Below, in pieces: positions 17,366 to 26,534 of a stretch of DNA of 64,000 nt (within the stretch, counting starts at the first letter, position 1; every line of letters starts with the position of its first letter). The DNA comes from JAGVGT01 sp963807225. GTDB taxonomy: Bacteria > Desulfobacterota > Desulfobulbia > Desulfobulbales > JAGXFP01. The stretch lies in assembly GCA_963807225.1 (NCBI GenBank), contig CAWEAD010000005.1:558001-622000 (forward strand), read 5' to 3'. The notes under the pieces are model-generated. The model saw only the letters and a list, made by a program, of their open reading frames with translations. It searched no databases and had not been told where the DNA came from. The translations under genes were made by a program, and so were the position numbers.

Positions 17366-18661
17366 ATGTCCCAGTCTGCCAATCATGATCGGAACCATAA
17401 CGCTCCGACCTCTTCAATTTCCGGCTCCGTTAAACGGTACGTCGGCTTCATCTCCCTAATCAGCAGCCTCTTGATCATCGCCATTTTCTGGGTGTTTTAC
17501 ATCCACACCGTCAAACTCATCGATGAACAGTTGCTCCATGAATCCCGCGCCTTCTTTCAGGAAATCGTCCAGACCCGCCAGTGGATCATCAAACAGGGAG
17601 GGGTTTACATCAGAGAGAAGCCGGGGATGCAGCCCGATCACTACCTGGGAAATGTCAAAGGGCTGAAGACGGTTATCACCGATCGTGAAGGCGAACAATA
17701 CTTCCTGCGCAACCATGCCGTCATTACCAGAATGATTTCGGATCTACCCCAGCGGGAACAGCATTTCATCATTAACATCTCCAGCCTCAAACCCTTGAAC
17801 CCAGGCAACAAGCCGGACAATTTCGAACTGACCGCCCTGGAATCCTTTGAAACCGGGGCCAAGGAGTTCTCCCGGCTGATTCAGACTTCATCGGGCCCCA
17901 CCTTTCGTTTCATGGCCCCCCTGGTTACTCAGAAAGAATGCTTGCCCTGTCACGGCAACCAGGGATATAAAATCGGCGACATCCGCGGGGGCATCAGCAT
18001 TACCATTCCGGCCCGGGAGGTGATGCGCGAAATAACCCAGGCCAGGATTTATACCTTGACCGCCGCCGCCGCCCTACTGTTGGTACTGTTTTCGGTGATC
18101 ATCTACATCTCCCGTCTTTTCGTCAAGGATTTGAAAAAATCAGAAAACATACTGATGGAGCAGGCCACCACCGATTCGCTGACCGGCATTCTCAACCGGG
18201 GAGAAGGGATCAGAAGATTCGAGCAGGAAATCTCCCACAGCCAGCGGAATCAGCTGCCTCTCTCGATCATCCTGATCGATATTGATAACTTCAAAATATT
18301 CAACGACAACTTCGGACACCAGCTGGGTGATCGGGTCATCCGGCTGATCTCCGGCTGCTTGGCCGCGACTCTGCGAAATTATGACATCATTTGCCGTTAC
18401 GGCGGGGAAGAATTCCTGGTGGTACTGCCAACTACCGAGTTGCTGAAGGCTATTGAAACGGCCGAGCGCTTACGGATTCTGGTGGCGGAAATGTCAACCA
18501 CCGTAGATGATGAGCGGGGAGCGGCGATCAATCTGACCATCAGCCTGGGGGTCACCTCCCTGCACCCGGGAGATTCCCTGGACAGCCTGATATACCGGGC
18601 CGACAACGCCCTCTATATCGCCAAGGAGAAGGGTCGCGACCAGGTCCAGTTCCTCACCTGA
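17366..18661 (+). CDS. Diguanylate cyclase with DUF3365/Tll0287-like haem sensor domain
   Basis: 431 residues. N-terminal TM helix ~25-49, a periplasmic DUF3365-type domain with a single c-type haem site CLPCH at ~192-196 followed by the typical GNQGYKIGDIRGGISI, a second TM ~228-250, then a GGDEF domain. The cyclase motif is GGEEF at ~346-350, with the substrate-binding D.DNFK (IDIDNFKIFND) intact, so it should make c-di-GMP. No RxxD inhibitory site was seen. The haem sensor probably reads redox state or a gas ligand in the periplasm. It is monocistronic and converges on fthC. Confidence 0.9.
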   Translation: MSQSANHDRNHNAPTSSISGSVKRYVGFISLISSLLIIAIFWVFYIHTVKLIDEQLLHESRAFFQEIVQTRQWIIKQGGVYIREKPGMQPDHYLGNVKGLKTVITDREGEQYFLRNHAVITRMISDLPQREQHFIINISSLKPLNPGNKPDNFELTALESFETGAKEFSRLIQTSSGPTFRFMAPLVTQKECLPCHGNQGYKIGDIRGGISITIPAREVMREITQARIYTLTAAAALLLVLFSVIIYISRLFVKDLKKSENILMEQATTDSLTGILNRGEGIRRFEQEISHSQRNQLPLSIILIDIDNFKIFNDNFGHQLGDRVIRLISGCLAATLRNYDIICRYGGEEFLVVLPTTELLKAIETAERLRILVAEMSTTVDDERGAAINLTISLGVTSLHPGDSLDSLIYRADNALYIAKEKGRDQVQFLT

Positions 18662-18674
18662 CCGCGCTTATCTG

Positions 18675-19294
18675 CTACCACTGCCTGCAGCCGTTCGCGG
18701 TGAAGAAAATTGTCCGGTCTTCCGTCACCAGGCAATGCATGAATTGATCATGCGGGGCCAGCGGCAGATTTCCAGTTGCCAGCTGCAGCTCAAAAGCCAG
18801 CCCGATCCGCAAGGCCCCGGGAGCTTCCAAAGCCAGAAATCGGTCATAGTAGCCGCCACCGTATCCCAATCTCCCCCCCGCAGGTCAAAGACAGCGCCGG
18901 GCACCACAACCGCCTCGATTTGGTCCGGAGGCACGGATCGGGTTCGAGCCGGATCGGGCTCCGGGATCCCGCAATATCCGGAGCGCAGTTCCCGGCCGGG
19001 ATCTTCCACCAGATAGGGCAAGAGCTTTCTGCTTCCCGGTATGGACAGGGGCAGGGCCACGCGAACACCGGCCTCAAGGCACTTGGCAATGGCGGCGGCA
19101 GTCCGGACCTCGCTGCGGAAACTGGCGTAAAACATCACCGTCCGGCAGTCCGAAAATTGGTTGATTTGCCAGAGCCGAGCTTCGATCTGCCGGCTTTTTT
19201 CTTCCAGGACCTGCCGGGGCATGCTGTCCCGAATCGCCAGAATTTCCCTCCGCAACCGATCCCGATTGAACATTTGAACTTTATCTGGCAACAT
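18675..19294 (-). pseudogene. fthC: 5-formyltetrahydrofolate cyclo-ligase, interrupted by a 1-nt frameshift
   Basis: ATP-dependent conversion of 5-formyl-THF to 5,10-methenyl-THF. The N-terminal ~150 residues (to VVVPGAVFDLRGG) are in one frame and the C-terminal hallmark GYGGGYYDRFLALEAPG with the tail is in another (18675-18869). The switch coincides with a run of seven G (minus strand) near 18872. Eight G would restore FDLRGG-RLGYGGGYYDRFL, the family consensus. Everything else is intact, so this is either a sequencing error in a homopolymer, a recent mutation or slippage-type phase variation. Start at 19294 or at the in-frame ATG 19273; neither has a strong ribosome binding site. Confidence 0.82.
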
Positions 19295-19320
19295 TTAGTG
19301 CATATCCAAGAAGCAGGGGT

Positions 19321-19346
19321 TAGAATTTATTATGGATATCATTCTA
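19321..19346. promoter_or_regulatory. Inverted repeat between fthC and the radical SAM fusion gene
   Basis: TAGAAT (19321-19326) and ATTCTA (19341-19346) form 6-bp arms separated by 14 bp in the 107-bp divergent promoter region. The size and position suit a dimeric repressor operator, but the arms are short and could be chance. Confidence 0.25.
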
Positions 19347-19401
19347 GCCCTTACCCGTACTTTCCGCAAACCGCAATAGTTGGCAGGTTAGCTGCCACAT
19401 C

Positions 19402-22400
19402 GTGAATATGAATCTCAAAATATCTTCCTTCACAGAGCACTGGCAGACCCACACTTTTAACCGCCAAACCATTCTCCTCAACCCTTCGCGCCCGGACTGG
19501 GTAGTACCCGGCACGGAAGCCGCCCGCTTGCTGGAGCATCCGTCCGTCGACCCGGTGCTGGCTTTGGCCCGAACCAGCCTGGAACACCAACTCTCCGGCC
19601 CTACCCCGGAACCCTACAGAGGTCGGGCGGCACATCTCTCCCTGACCCGCCTTAAGGAATGCTGGTTCCATCTGACCTCGCAATGCAACCTGACCTGTCG
19701 CCATTGCCTGTTCAGCTGTTCTCCGGCCTCCACCGTCAGCCTCGCCCCGGACCTCTTGGCGCAGGGCTTGCGGGAAAGCCGGGAACTGGGCTGTTCCCTC
19801 TTTTATTTTACCGGGGGTGAACCCTTTGTCTATCCCGAGTTCACGACTGTCCTGCAAGAACTCCTGAACGAGACGGACAACCATGCCGTGATCCTGACCA
19901 ATGGCTTGCTGCTGGAGCAATACCTTACACCATTGGCCGCTCTTCCCCGGGAAAGGTTGCATCTGCAGATCAGCATGGACGGCCTGGAAGCGCAGCATGA
20001 CAACCTGCGCGGCCAGGGCACCTTCCAGCGGCTGCTGAAAGTCCTCGCCCGTTTGCGGGAGCACGATTTCCAAGTCACCCTTTCGGTGGCGGTCAATCGG
20101 ATCAACATCGACGATCTGCCGGCGCTTGTGGAACTGGCCGGTGATCTGGGAGTAGCCAGCCTCCACTTCCTTTGGCATTTTGTGCGGGGCAAAGGTAGCT
20201 CCGAACAGTTTGTCGAACCATCCCTGATTTTCCAGCAACTGATTCGGGTTCAGGAAGTGGCCGCCAACCGCGGGGTAATCATCGACAACATTGAAACCAT
20301 TCGCAGCCAGGTGTTCAGTTCTCCCGGCACTAGATTCGATCTCAGCAATACCGGCTGGGAATCTCTGGCGATTGGCCCGGACGGTCACATCTACCCTTCC
20401 CCGGCCCTGGTCGGTATCCCGGAACTTGACTGTGGGTTCCTGACGCACGGCTTGCGCCAGTCCTGGCAGGATAGTCCGGTTATGAAAAATATCCGCCGCG
20501 CCTCCCTGATCGACTCTCCCGCCTTGGCCTCCCGGCCCTTGAGCTTGCTGGTTGGCGGCGGCGATCTCGACCACAGCTATCTGGCCGGTGGAGAGTTCGT
20601 CGGTCACGATCCCTACCTGGAACTTTATGAAGATCTGGCCCTTTGGCTGATCACCCGACAGGCCTCCCGTTACCCGGTCCGCAACCCGGCGGAAATCATC
20701 CTGCGGATGGGCGATGTCCGGCACGATTGTCCGGACGGCGGCCAGGCCGTTTCCCTGACCCACTGCAACTGCGTGATCTCCCTGCCCGATGCCACCGGGC
20801 ACAAATCGGTCCGGGAATTTTACGGCCAGGCCGCCCTGCAAACCAATAACGAAATCGTCAATCCCTTCGCGCCGATCCGGGATGGCCTGGAATTCATCCC
20901 CCTCAAATCCCGGCAAAGGTCGTACGGTTGCGGCAGCCCGGTGTTGGATGCGGCCCCGGCGCCTGGAGAAATCCTGGTTGATCTGGGCAGCGGCAGCGGC
21001 TTTGAATGTTTTGTGGCGGCCGGACAGGTTGGTCGAACCGGCAAAGTTTACGGAATCGACATGACCCGGGAGATGCTGGAACTGTCCCGCGAATCGAAAC
21101 GAAGCGTGGTCGAGGAGCTGGGCTATGACAATCTGGAATTCCGGCAGGGTTATCTTGAAGAACTTCCCCTGCCCGACGAACATGCCGATGTGGTTATTTC
21201 CAACTGCGTGATCAATCTCAGTCCGGATAAGCGGACCACCTTTCATGAGATTTATCGGGTGCTTAAGCCGGGTGGCCGCCTGGTTGTCTCCGACATCACC
21301 ACCGACCGGCCAATTCCGCTGACCATCAAGAATAACCAAAAATTCCGGGGCGAATGTTTGGGCGGCGCCCTGCAGCAGGAACAATTACTGGCCATGCTCA
21401 GGGCCACCGGTTTTACCGAAGCCCGATTGATCAAGCGTTTTCCTTATCGAGAGGAAGACGGAACCAGATTTTTCTCATTGACCTTCAGTTGCCGAAAACC
21501 GCCGAAACCCGAGATCGGTCAGGAAGTAATCTACCGGGGCCCAATGGCGGCATTGATGACCGAAACCGGGCAACTCATTTTCAAGGGACGCCCGATCCGT
21601 CTGGAAACCGACCTGGCCAACCAATTGGATGACTTCTTCCAACTGGATGAAAACGGTGCGGCGGTCAATCTCGCCACCACCGATTCTTGTGGTTGCGATC
21701 CGGTACCCCATACCTCGGGCGATTCCGCCGGCTGCTGTGCGCCCGTGCCCGAAAGCTCCGGCCGGTCACTGCCAATTATTCCGGCCGGCTTTATCGTCCA
21801 ACCTCAAGTGCCGATGGTGAAACAGAAGCAAGATTGCCTGATTTGCGGGACCGAACTTATCTATGCAAATCGGCCAAGCCCGGCAAATTGTCATTATTGC
21901 GGCAAGTGGGCTCAAGCGGAAATCGCTTGTCCGGAGCATTATGTCTGTGACCAATGCCATCTGACCGACGGCCTGGCTGTTATACGGCAGGTCTGCACCA
22001 CCACCGGCGAGCAGGATCTGCTGGCCCTCCTCCATCTGCTCCGTTCCCATCCGGCCCTGCCTCTGCACGGTCCGGAACATCATGCCCTGGTTCCCGGGGT
22101 AATCCTGGCGGCCTGGCGTAACTGCGGCGGCGCCGGCAGTGTGCAAGATATACAGACCGCTATTGACCGGGGCAGCAAGATACCCGGCGGCGTCTGCGGC
22201 CTCTGGGGTAGTTGCGGGGCCGCACTGGGGGTGGGGATCGCCTTCGCGGTGATTCTCGAAGCCTCACCGTTGACCGCCGGACCGCGCCAGGAAGCGCAGC
22301 GGATCACGGCCCGGGTCATGAGCCGTATGGCTGCCAACCGGGCTCCCCGCTGCTGTCGGCGGGAAGCGTTGACTGCTTTACTGGAAGCCTCGGCCATCGC

Positions 22401-22506
22401 CCGGGAAAATTTCGGCCTGGAACTACCGGCCAGATACCAAGAAGGATGTGGACAAAAGGATCTTAACCGGGAGTGTCTCGGCAAGGCTTGCCCTTACTGG
22501 AAATAA
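19402..22506 (+). CDS. Radical SAM - ArsM-like methyltransferase - DUF5714 three-domain fusion protein
   Basis: 1034 residues. (1) Residues ~85-330: radical SAM domain with the cluster motif C95-x3-C99-x2-C102 (QCNLTCRHC), FYFTGGEP and a SPASM-like tail that lacks most auxiliary-cluster cysteines. (2) ~505-690: class I methyltransferase most like arsenite methyltransferases, with SYGCGSP (Cys510), the SAM loop DLGSGSG (527-533), GIDMT, NCVINLSPDK, LKPGGRLVVSDI and GECLGGAL (Cys652). (3) Cys-rich linker (SCGCDP, GCCAP, ~755-775). (4) ~812-1034: Zn-ribbon (CLICG, CHYCG) and a DUF5714 domain (CPEHYVCDQCH, ALVPGVILAA, PGGVCGLWGSCGAALGVG). Related separate families act on arsenic; ArsL/ArsM pairs make organoarsenicals. 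The real substrate is unknown: arsenic, another metalloid, or C-radical alkylation are all possible. It is monocistronic and divergent from fthC. Confidence 0.8.
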   Translation: MNMNLKISSFTEHWQTHTFNRQTILLNPSRPDWVVPGTEAARLLEHPSVDPVLALARTSLEHQLSGPTPEPYRGRAAHLSLTRLKECWFHLTSQCNLTCRHCLFSCSPASTVSLAPDLLAQGLRESRELGCSLFYFTGGEPFVYPEFTTVLQELLNETDNHAVILTNGLLLEQYLTPLAALPRERLHLQISMDGLEAQHDNLRGQGTFQRLLKVLARLREHDFQVTLSVAVNRINIDDLPALVELAGDLGVASLHFLWHFVRGKGSSEQFVEPSLIFQQLIRVQEVAANRGVIIDNIETIRSQVFSSPGTRFDLSNTGWESLAIGPDGHIYPSPALVGIPELDCGFLTHGLRQSWQDSPVMKNIRRASLIDSPALASRPLSLLVGGGDLDHSYLAGGEFVGHDPYLELYEDLALWLITRQASRYPVRNPAEIILRMGDVRHDCPDGGQAVSLTHCNCVISLPDATGHKSVREFYGQAALQTNNEIVNPFAPIRDGLEFIPLKSRQRSYGCGSPVLDAAPAPGEILVDLGSGSGFECFVAAGQVGRTGKVYGIDMTREMLELSRESKRSVVEELGYDNLEFRQGYLEELPLPDEHADVVISNCVINLSPDKRTTFHEIYRVLKPGGRLVVSDITTDRPIPLTIKNNQKFRGECLGGALQQEQLLAMLRATGFTEARLIKRFPYREEDGTRFFSLTFSCRKPPKPEIGQEVIYRGPMAALMTETGQLIFKGRPIRLETDLANQLDDFFQLDENGAAVNLATTDSCGCDPVPHTSGDSAGCCAPVPESSGRSLPIIPAGFIVQPQVPMVKQKQDCLICGTELIYANRPSPANCHYCGKWAQAEIACPEHYVCDQCHLTDGLAVIRQVCTTTGEQDLLALLHLLRSHPALPLHGPEHHALVPGVILAAWRNCGGAGSVQDIQTAIDRGSKIPGGVCGLWGSCGAALGVGIAFAVILEASPLTAGPRQEAQRITARVMSRMAANRAPRCCRREALTALLEASAIARENFGLELPARYQEGCGQKDLNRECLGKACPYWK

Positions 22507-22545
22507 TGGAGGAAATAACTGATCGGCACCGTGGACGAAAATGAG

Positions 22546-23445
22546 TTAGACGATCACCACCCTGGTTCCGATCAAGCGGTCATGTAGCCCACGCTTTTGG
22601 GAATCAAAGATGATCGGGGAATAAAAGAGGAAAAGAGTAGCAATAAAAGCTACCATCGCCAGCCATTTTTGCTGGCTCAGCATAAACCCGGCAATGGCGG
22701 GTACCAGCGCGATACTCAAACCTAAAACAAATTCCCCGCAGAAACGGCCGAAGGCCTGAATATAGCCTACTCTACCTCCCGTCGGGGTTACTATTTTCAG
22801 GTTGAAGACTATCTTGCCGGGAGTGGCTCCGAACTTGCCGACGAACCAGGTTACATAGAAGGACCACAGCAGCAGGTTGATCAACATGGTCGCGGCATAA
22901 ACATATTCGATATCGGCCGAGACATAAGCCTCCGGAAAGAGCTTGCGGCTCAGACCCTCAACTATGCTGGCTATGGTGAGCAGGAAGATCAGGTCAATAA
23001 CCTTGGCCCCGAACCTCTTGCCGGCTCCGGCATAATTCAACCCGCCCGCAGTTGTCGCCTTTTTTCCCCGGAGGAGCTCCCCTGCGGCTCCCCCGTGAAT
23101 CTCATTATCTCCGAGGCCCCGGGCATAAGGCTTTTCTTCCCGGGTGACTGAAGTCAGCTCATCGCCCCTGATTTCGGCCAGCGCCTGCCAATCCGCCATC
23201 CCCTTGCGCCACACCAGAGTGTCAGGGGTAACGGTGCCGGCCCCGATCAACCGCTCAAACTCATCCTGGCTTATCGGTCCCCGCTTTTCCCGGCCTTCGG
23301 CGTAGTACCACTTGACTTCAGGATGAACTACGACTTCTTCGGCGGCCGTGAATATCACCCCGCATTTCGGACAATGTATCTCCCGACCGATAAATTCTTC
23401 ATCCACCTTGCCCTTGCTGCCACATTCTGGACATCTGACGATCAT
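22546..23445 (-). CDS. RDD-family membrane protein with zinc ribbon and GYF_2 domains
   Basis: 299 residues. Residues 1-32 form a MJ0042-type zinc ribbon (CPECG ... CPKCG). Residues ~45-95 are a GYF_2 domain (KWYYAEGREKRGPISQDEF, DTLVWRKGMADWQAL), thought to bind proline-rich peptides. The C-terminal ~150 residues are an RDD domain with three or four hydrophobic segments (VIDLIFLLTIASIVEG, MLINLLLWSFYVTWFVG, VLGLSIALVPAIAGFM). RDD proteins are poorly understood; some are Na+/H+ exchangers. The zinc ribbon and GYF would be cytoplasmic adaptors. It converges with the preceding gene; its start codon follows a short leader near 23445. Confidence 0.8.
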   Translation of the reverse strand: MIVRCPECGSKGKVDEEFIGREIHCPKCGVIFTAAEEVVVHPEVKWYYAEGREKRGPISQDEFERLIGAGTVTPDTLVWRKGMADWQALAEIRGDELTSVTREEKPYARGLGDNEIHGGAAGELLRGKKATTAGGLNYAGAGKRFGAKVIDLIFLLTIASIVEGLSRKLFPEAYVSADIEYVYAATMLINLLLWSFYVTWFVGKFGATPGKIVFNLKIVTPTGGRVGYIQAFGRFCGEFVLGLSIALVPAIAGFMLSQQKWLAMVAFIATLFLFYSPIIFDSQKRGLHDRLIGTRVVIV

Positions 23446-23636
23446 CTACTTCCCTCACTTTCTCCGCATTCTACAAACCCTATCGGAACATAGGATTGCT
23501 TAAGATATCATGAATTTCTTCGGGATCAGGAAAATTTTCACCGCCTTCAGCAATTTTTTATCAACTATGCTGGTTATCGTTTATATTCAAGCGGATACAA
23601 TCTTTCCATTAATATCAGCCCTCCTGGATAGCCCCC

Positions 23637-24491
23637 ATGCCGGAATTACCTGAAGTCGAAGTTGTCTGCCGCGGTTTGGCCCCAATGCTGATCGGTAGAA
23701 AAATCAAGGCCGTCACCTTCGGCAAGCTGAATCTGCGCCTGCCTCGGCCGGATCGAAAAATATCCGCCCGGCTTGCAGGTCGGGCAATTACAGCGGTACG
23801 AAGACGGGCCAAGTACATCATTATAGAACTGGACTCATCGGCGTTAATAGTCATCCACCTGGGGATGACCGGCCGTCTCGGCCTCTTTCCCAGCCATTCT
23901 CCACAGGCTAAACACGATCACGCCTGCTGGCTTCTGGACAACGGTCTGGAGATGCGCTTCAACGATACCAGGCGGTTCGGCTCAATTCAGGTTTTTGATT
24001 CGGAGCAGAGCGCGGAAGAATTTTTCGGAACCATGGGCCCAGATCCTTTCTGGGCAAGCTTTACCGCGACCTACCTGGCCGACCAGGCCAAGGGAAAGAG
24101 CCAGCCGGTAAAGAATTTTCTAATGGATAACCATATCGTTACCGGCATAGGCAATATTTACGCCAGCGAGATCCTCTTTGCCAGTCGCGTTAATCCGACC
24201 ACCCCGGTTCGGGAATTATCAACTGCCGAATGGCGAAGAATTGTCATCAACAGCCGGACCATCCTGACCGCTGCCATTGACTGCGGGGGGTCGACCATTT
24301 CCGATTACGTTAACAGCAGCGGTGAAAAAGGATATTTCCAGACCAAGCTCAAGGTTTACGGCCGGGACAATGAGCCCTGTCCGGACTGCCGTGGACCGAT
24401 CGGTCAAATCCGCCTGGGCGGCCGGGCCAGTTACTTTTGTTCCCGGTGCCAACCCGCCAGCCGCAAGCAAAAATCTAAAAAGAAGCCCTGA
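23637..24491 (+). CDS. mutM: Formamidopyrimidine-DNA glycosylase
   Basis: 284 residues. Base-excision repair of 8-oxoguanine and FapyG; bifunctional glycosylase/AP lyase. The N-terminal catalytic PELPEVEVV with Pro1/Glu2 after Met removal is present, as are the helix-two-turn-helix segment (MDNHIVTGIGNIYASEILF) and the C-terminal zinc finger (CPDCRGPIGQ ... YFCSRCQ). The last 17 bp overlap the 3' end of bioF on the opposite strand, a tight convergent pair. Confidence 0.95.
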   Translation: MPELPEVEVVCRGLAPMLIGRKIKAVTFGKLNLRLPRPDRKISARLAGRAITAVRRRAKYIIIELDSSALIVIHLGMTGRLGLFPSHSPQAKHDHACWLLDNGLEMRFNDTRRFGSIQVFDSEQSAEEFFGTMGPDPFWASFTATYLADQAKGKSQPVKNFLMDNHIVTGIGNIYASEILFASRVNPTTPVRELSTAEWRRIVINSRTILTAAIDCGGSTISDYVNSSGEKGYFQTKLKVYGRDNEPCPDCRGPIGQIRLGGRASYFCSRCQPASRKQKSKKKP

Positions 24492-25626
24492 GCCCGAGCT
24501 TCCGACAGGCGGCAACCAGCTGGACGGCGGCCCTGGCCAACTCCGGCCTCTTCTGGTGCAGGGTTACGGACAACCTGATTCTGGCCGACCCTTCCGGCAC
24601 CGTCGGCGGCCTCACCGCAGTGACAAAAAGTCCCATTTTGCGGCATTCATCAGCCAGTGCAAGAGATTGTCCGCTATCTCCCACCAGGATCGGGATGATC
24701 TGGGAAGGACCGGGCGCACCCGTCATTCCTTCACCGACCAGGCATTCCTTAAAATAAACGACATTTTCAGCCAGTTGCTGGCGCAGGTCCGGCTCTCGTC
24801 GCACCAGCCTTACGGCTGCCAGGGAAGCACCGATTACCGCCGGCGGCAAACCGGTGGAATAGATAAAGCTGCGGGCCCGGTTGATCAGATAATCACGCAG
24901 AATCTGCGAACCGGCCACATAGGCGCCATAGCTGCCCAAGCCTTTACCGAAAGTCCCGATAACCACGTCAACCCGCTCCGCAAGTCCATATTCCTGGACC
25001 AGCCCTCCCCCCTGCCGGCCATATATACCGGTGGCATGGGCCTCATCCACCATCAGCAGACAGGAGTATCTTTCTTTCATTTCCGCCAACGCCGCCAATG
25101 GCGCGATATCACCATCCATGCTGTAGAGGGACTCAACCACAACCAACGCTCGGCCACCGACCCTGCACTTGCTTAACAATTCTTCCAGGTGAGACAGGTC
25201 GTTGTGACGGAAACGCAACAATCTGGCGCCGGACAACCGGCAGCCATCATAGATGCTGGCATGATCGAGTCGATCGGTGAGCACTGTGTCACCCCGACCG
25301 ACCAACGTCGGAATTACCCCGACGTTGGCCAGGTAGCCACTGCCGAAAACCAGAGCGGCCGGGCATTCCTTCAAACCGGCCACTTCATCTTCCAGCTCAT
25401 GGAAAAGGGCGAGGTCACCGCTCATCAGCCGGGCGGCACCAACCCCGGCTCCGTAACGGGCCAGGGCGGCCTGGCCGGCCGCAATCACTTCTGGATGTAC
25501 CGAAAGGGCCAGATAATCGTTCGAGGAAAAATCCAGCCTCCCGGCCCCTCGTTCGGCCACCGGCTGCAGTTGGCGATAACGCCCGCTGGCAATCTGCTCA
25601 GCCAGGCGGTCTTTCAGGAAGTCCAT
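24475..25626 (-). CDS. bioF: 8-amino-7-oxononanoate synthase
   Basis: 383 residues. PLP enzyme condensing pimeloyl-ACP/CoA with L-alanine in biotin synthesis. LDFSSNDYLALSVHPEV at the N-terminus, DEAHATGIYGRQGGG and the PLP lysine in GTFGKGLGSYGAYVAGS are all family hallmarks. The start overlaps the end of bioB by 13 bp and the end overlaps mutM. bioA, bioD and bioC are not nearby. Confidence 0.94.
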   Translation of the reverse strand: MDFLKDRLAEQIASGRYRQLQPVAERGAGRLDFSSNDYLALSVHPEVIAAGQAALARYGAGVGAARLMSGDLALFHELEDEVAGLKECPAALVFGSGYLANVGVIPTLVGRGDTVLTDRLDHASIYDGCRLSGARLLRFRHNDLSHLEELLSKCRVGGRALVVVESLYSMDGDIAPLAALAEMKERYSCLLMVDEAHATGIYGRQGGGLVQEYGLAERVDVVIGTFGKGLGSYGAYVAGSQILRDYLINRARSFIYSTGLPPAVIGASLAAVRLVRREPDLRQQLAENVVYFKECLVGEGMTGAPGPSQIIPILVGDSGQSLALADECRKMGLFVTAVRPPTVPEGSARIRLSVTLHQKRPELARAAVQLVAACRKLGLRASF

Positions 25627-26534
25627 ATCTGCTTGATCGCCGCAACAAACCGGTTATCCTCTTCCGGTAGTCTGCCGCGCTGGGTCAGGTAACCGCCAAT
25701 CATCATCCCATCTACCCCGGCCATGAAGGCCAGTCCTAGAAAATCTCCCAGAGTGCTTTCTCGGCCGGCCGCCAGGCGAATAGGCAAATCCGGCAAAATC
25801 AAGCGGTAGAGGGCCATGGTTCTGATGATTTCGTTGACTTCCAGGGGAGGCATACCGGCCAAGGGGGTTCCCGGCAAAGGAATCAGGACGTTGAGCGGTA
25901 TCGAGGCAACTTCCAGTTCCTTGAGGGTCAAGGCCATGGAGAGGCGATCAGCCTCGGATTCTCCGAGCCCGAAGATGCCGCCGGCGCAGACTTCCAGGCC
26001 GGCGGCTTGGGCCGCTCTGATCGTGGCCACCCGCTCGTCGAAACTATGGGTGGTGGCGACCCGGGGAAAAAACTCCCGGGAAGTTTCAAGGTTGTGGTGG
26101 TAACGGCTTAGTCCGGCTTGTTTGAGAAGGGAAAAACCTTCCCGATCAAGAATTCCCAGGGAGGCGCAAACCTGAATCTCCACCTCTTCCCGGATTGCCG
26201 TAACCAGTTCGGCGATCTGGAAAAGCTCCTTCCGACTTGGCCCCCGGCCGCTGGTGACCAGGGAAAACCTGGTCGCGCCGATCCGTTTGGCCTCCCGCGC
26301 TGCGGCCACCACTTCTTCGCGCCCCTTCAGCGGATAAACCGGGGCGTCCGTATGGTAGTGGATGGATTGAACGCAGAAACGACAATCCTCGCTGCATTTT
26401 CCCGACTTGGCATTGATAATACTGCAGAGCGAAACCTGCTGGCCGCGCCGGGACAATTTACACTCCAGAGCCAGGGCCATCAATTCGGGGAGGGCCAACT
26501 GCCGCCAACGGTCTATATCCTGTTTAGCGGTCAT
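25614..26534 (-). CDS. bioB: Biotin synthase
   Basis: 306 residues. Radical SAM sulfur-insertion enzyme converting dethiobiotin to biotin. Cluster motif C-SED-C-RF-C (KCSEDCRFCVQS), then CASLGILD, YHHNLETS, CAGGIFGLGES, NVLIPLPGTPLAG. It overlaps bioF (13 bp) and pcnB (11 bp), giving the unusual transcription order pcnB-bioB-bioF. Confidence 0.96.
   Translation of the reverse strand: MTAKQDIDRWRQLALPELMALALECKLSRRGQQVSLCSIINAKSGKCSEDCRFCVQSIHYHTDAPVYPLKGREEVVAAAREAKRIGATRFSLVTSGRGPSRKELFQIAELVTAIREEVEIQVCASLGILDREGFSLLKQAGLSRYHHNLETSREFFPRVATTHSFDERVATIRAAQAAGLEVCAGGIFGLGESEADRLSMALTLKELEVASIPLNVLIPLPGTPLAGMPPLEVNEIIRTMALYRLILPDLPIRLAAGRESTLGDFLGLAFMAGVDGMMIGGYLTQRGRLPEEDNRFVAAIKQIWTS

Noticed and set aside
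19351..21384. 677-aa minus-strand ORF
   Set aside because: It lies opposite the radical SAM/methyltransferase fusion and has no recognisable domain; a GC-rich antisense shadow. The same holds for 7301-8653 and 31772-33028.
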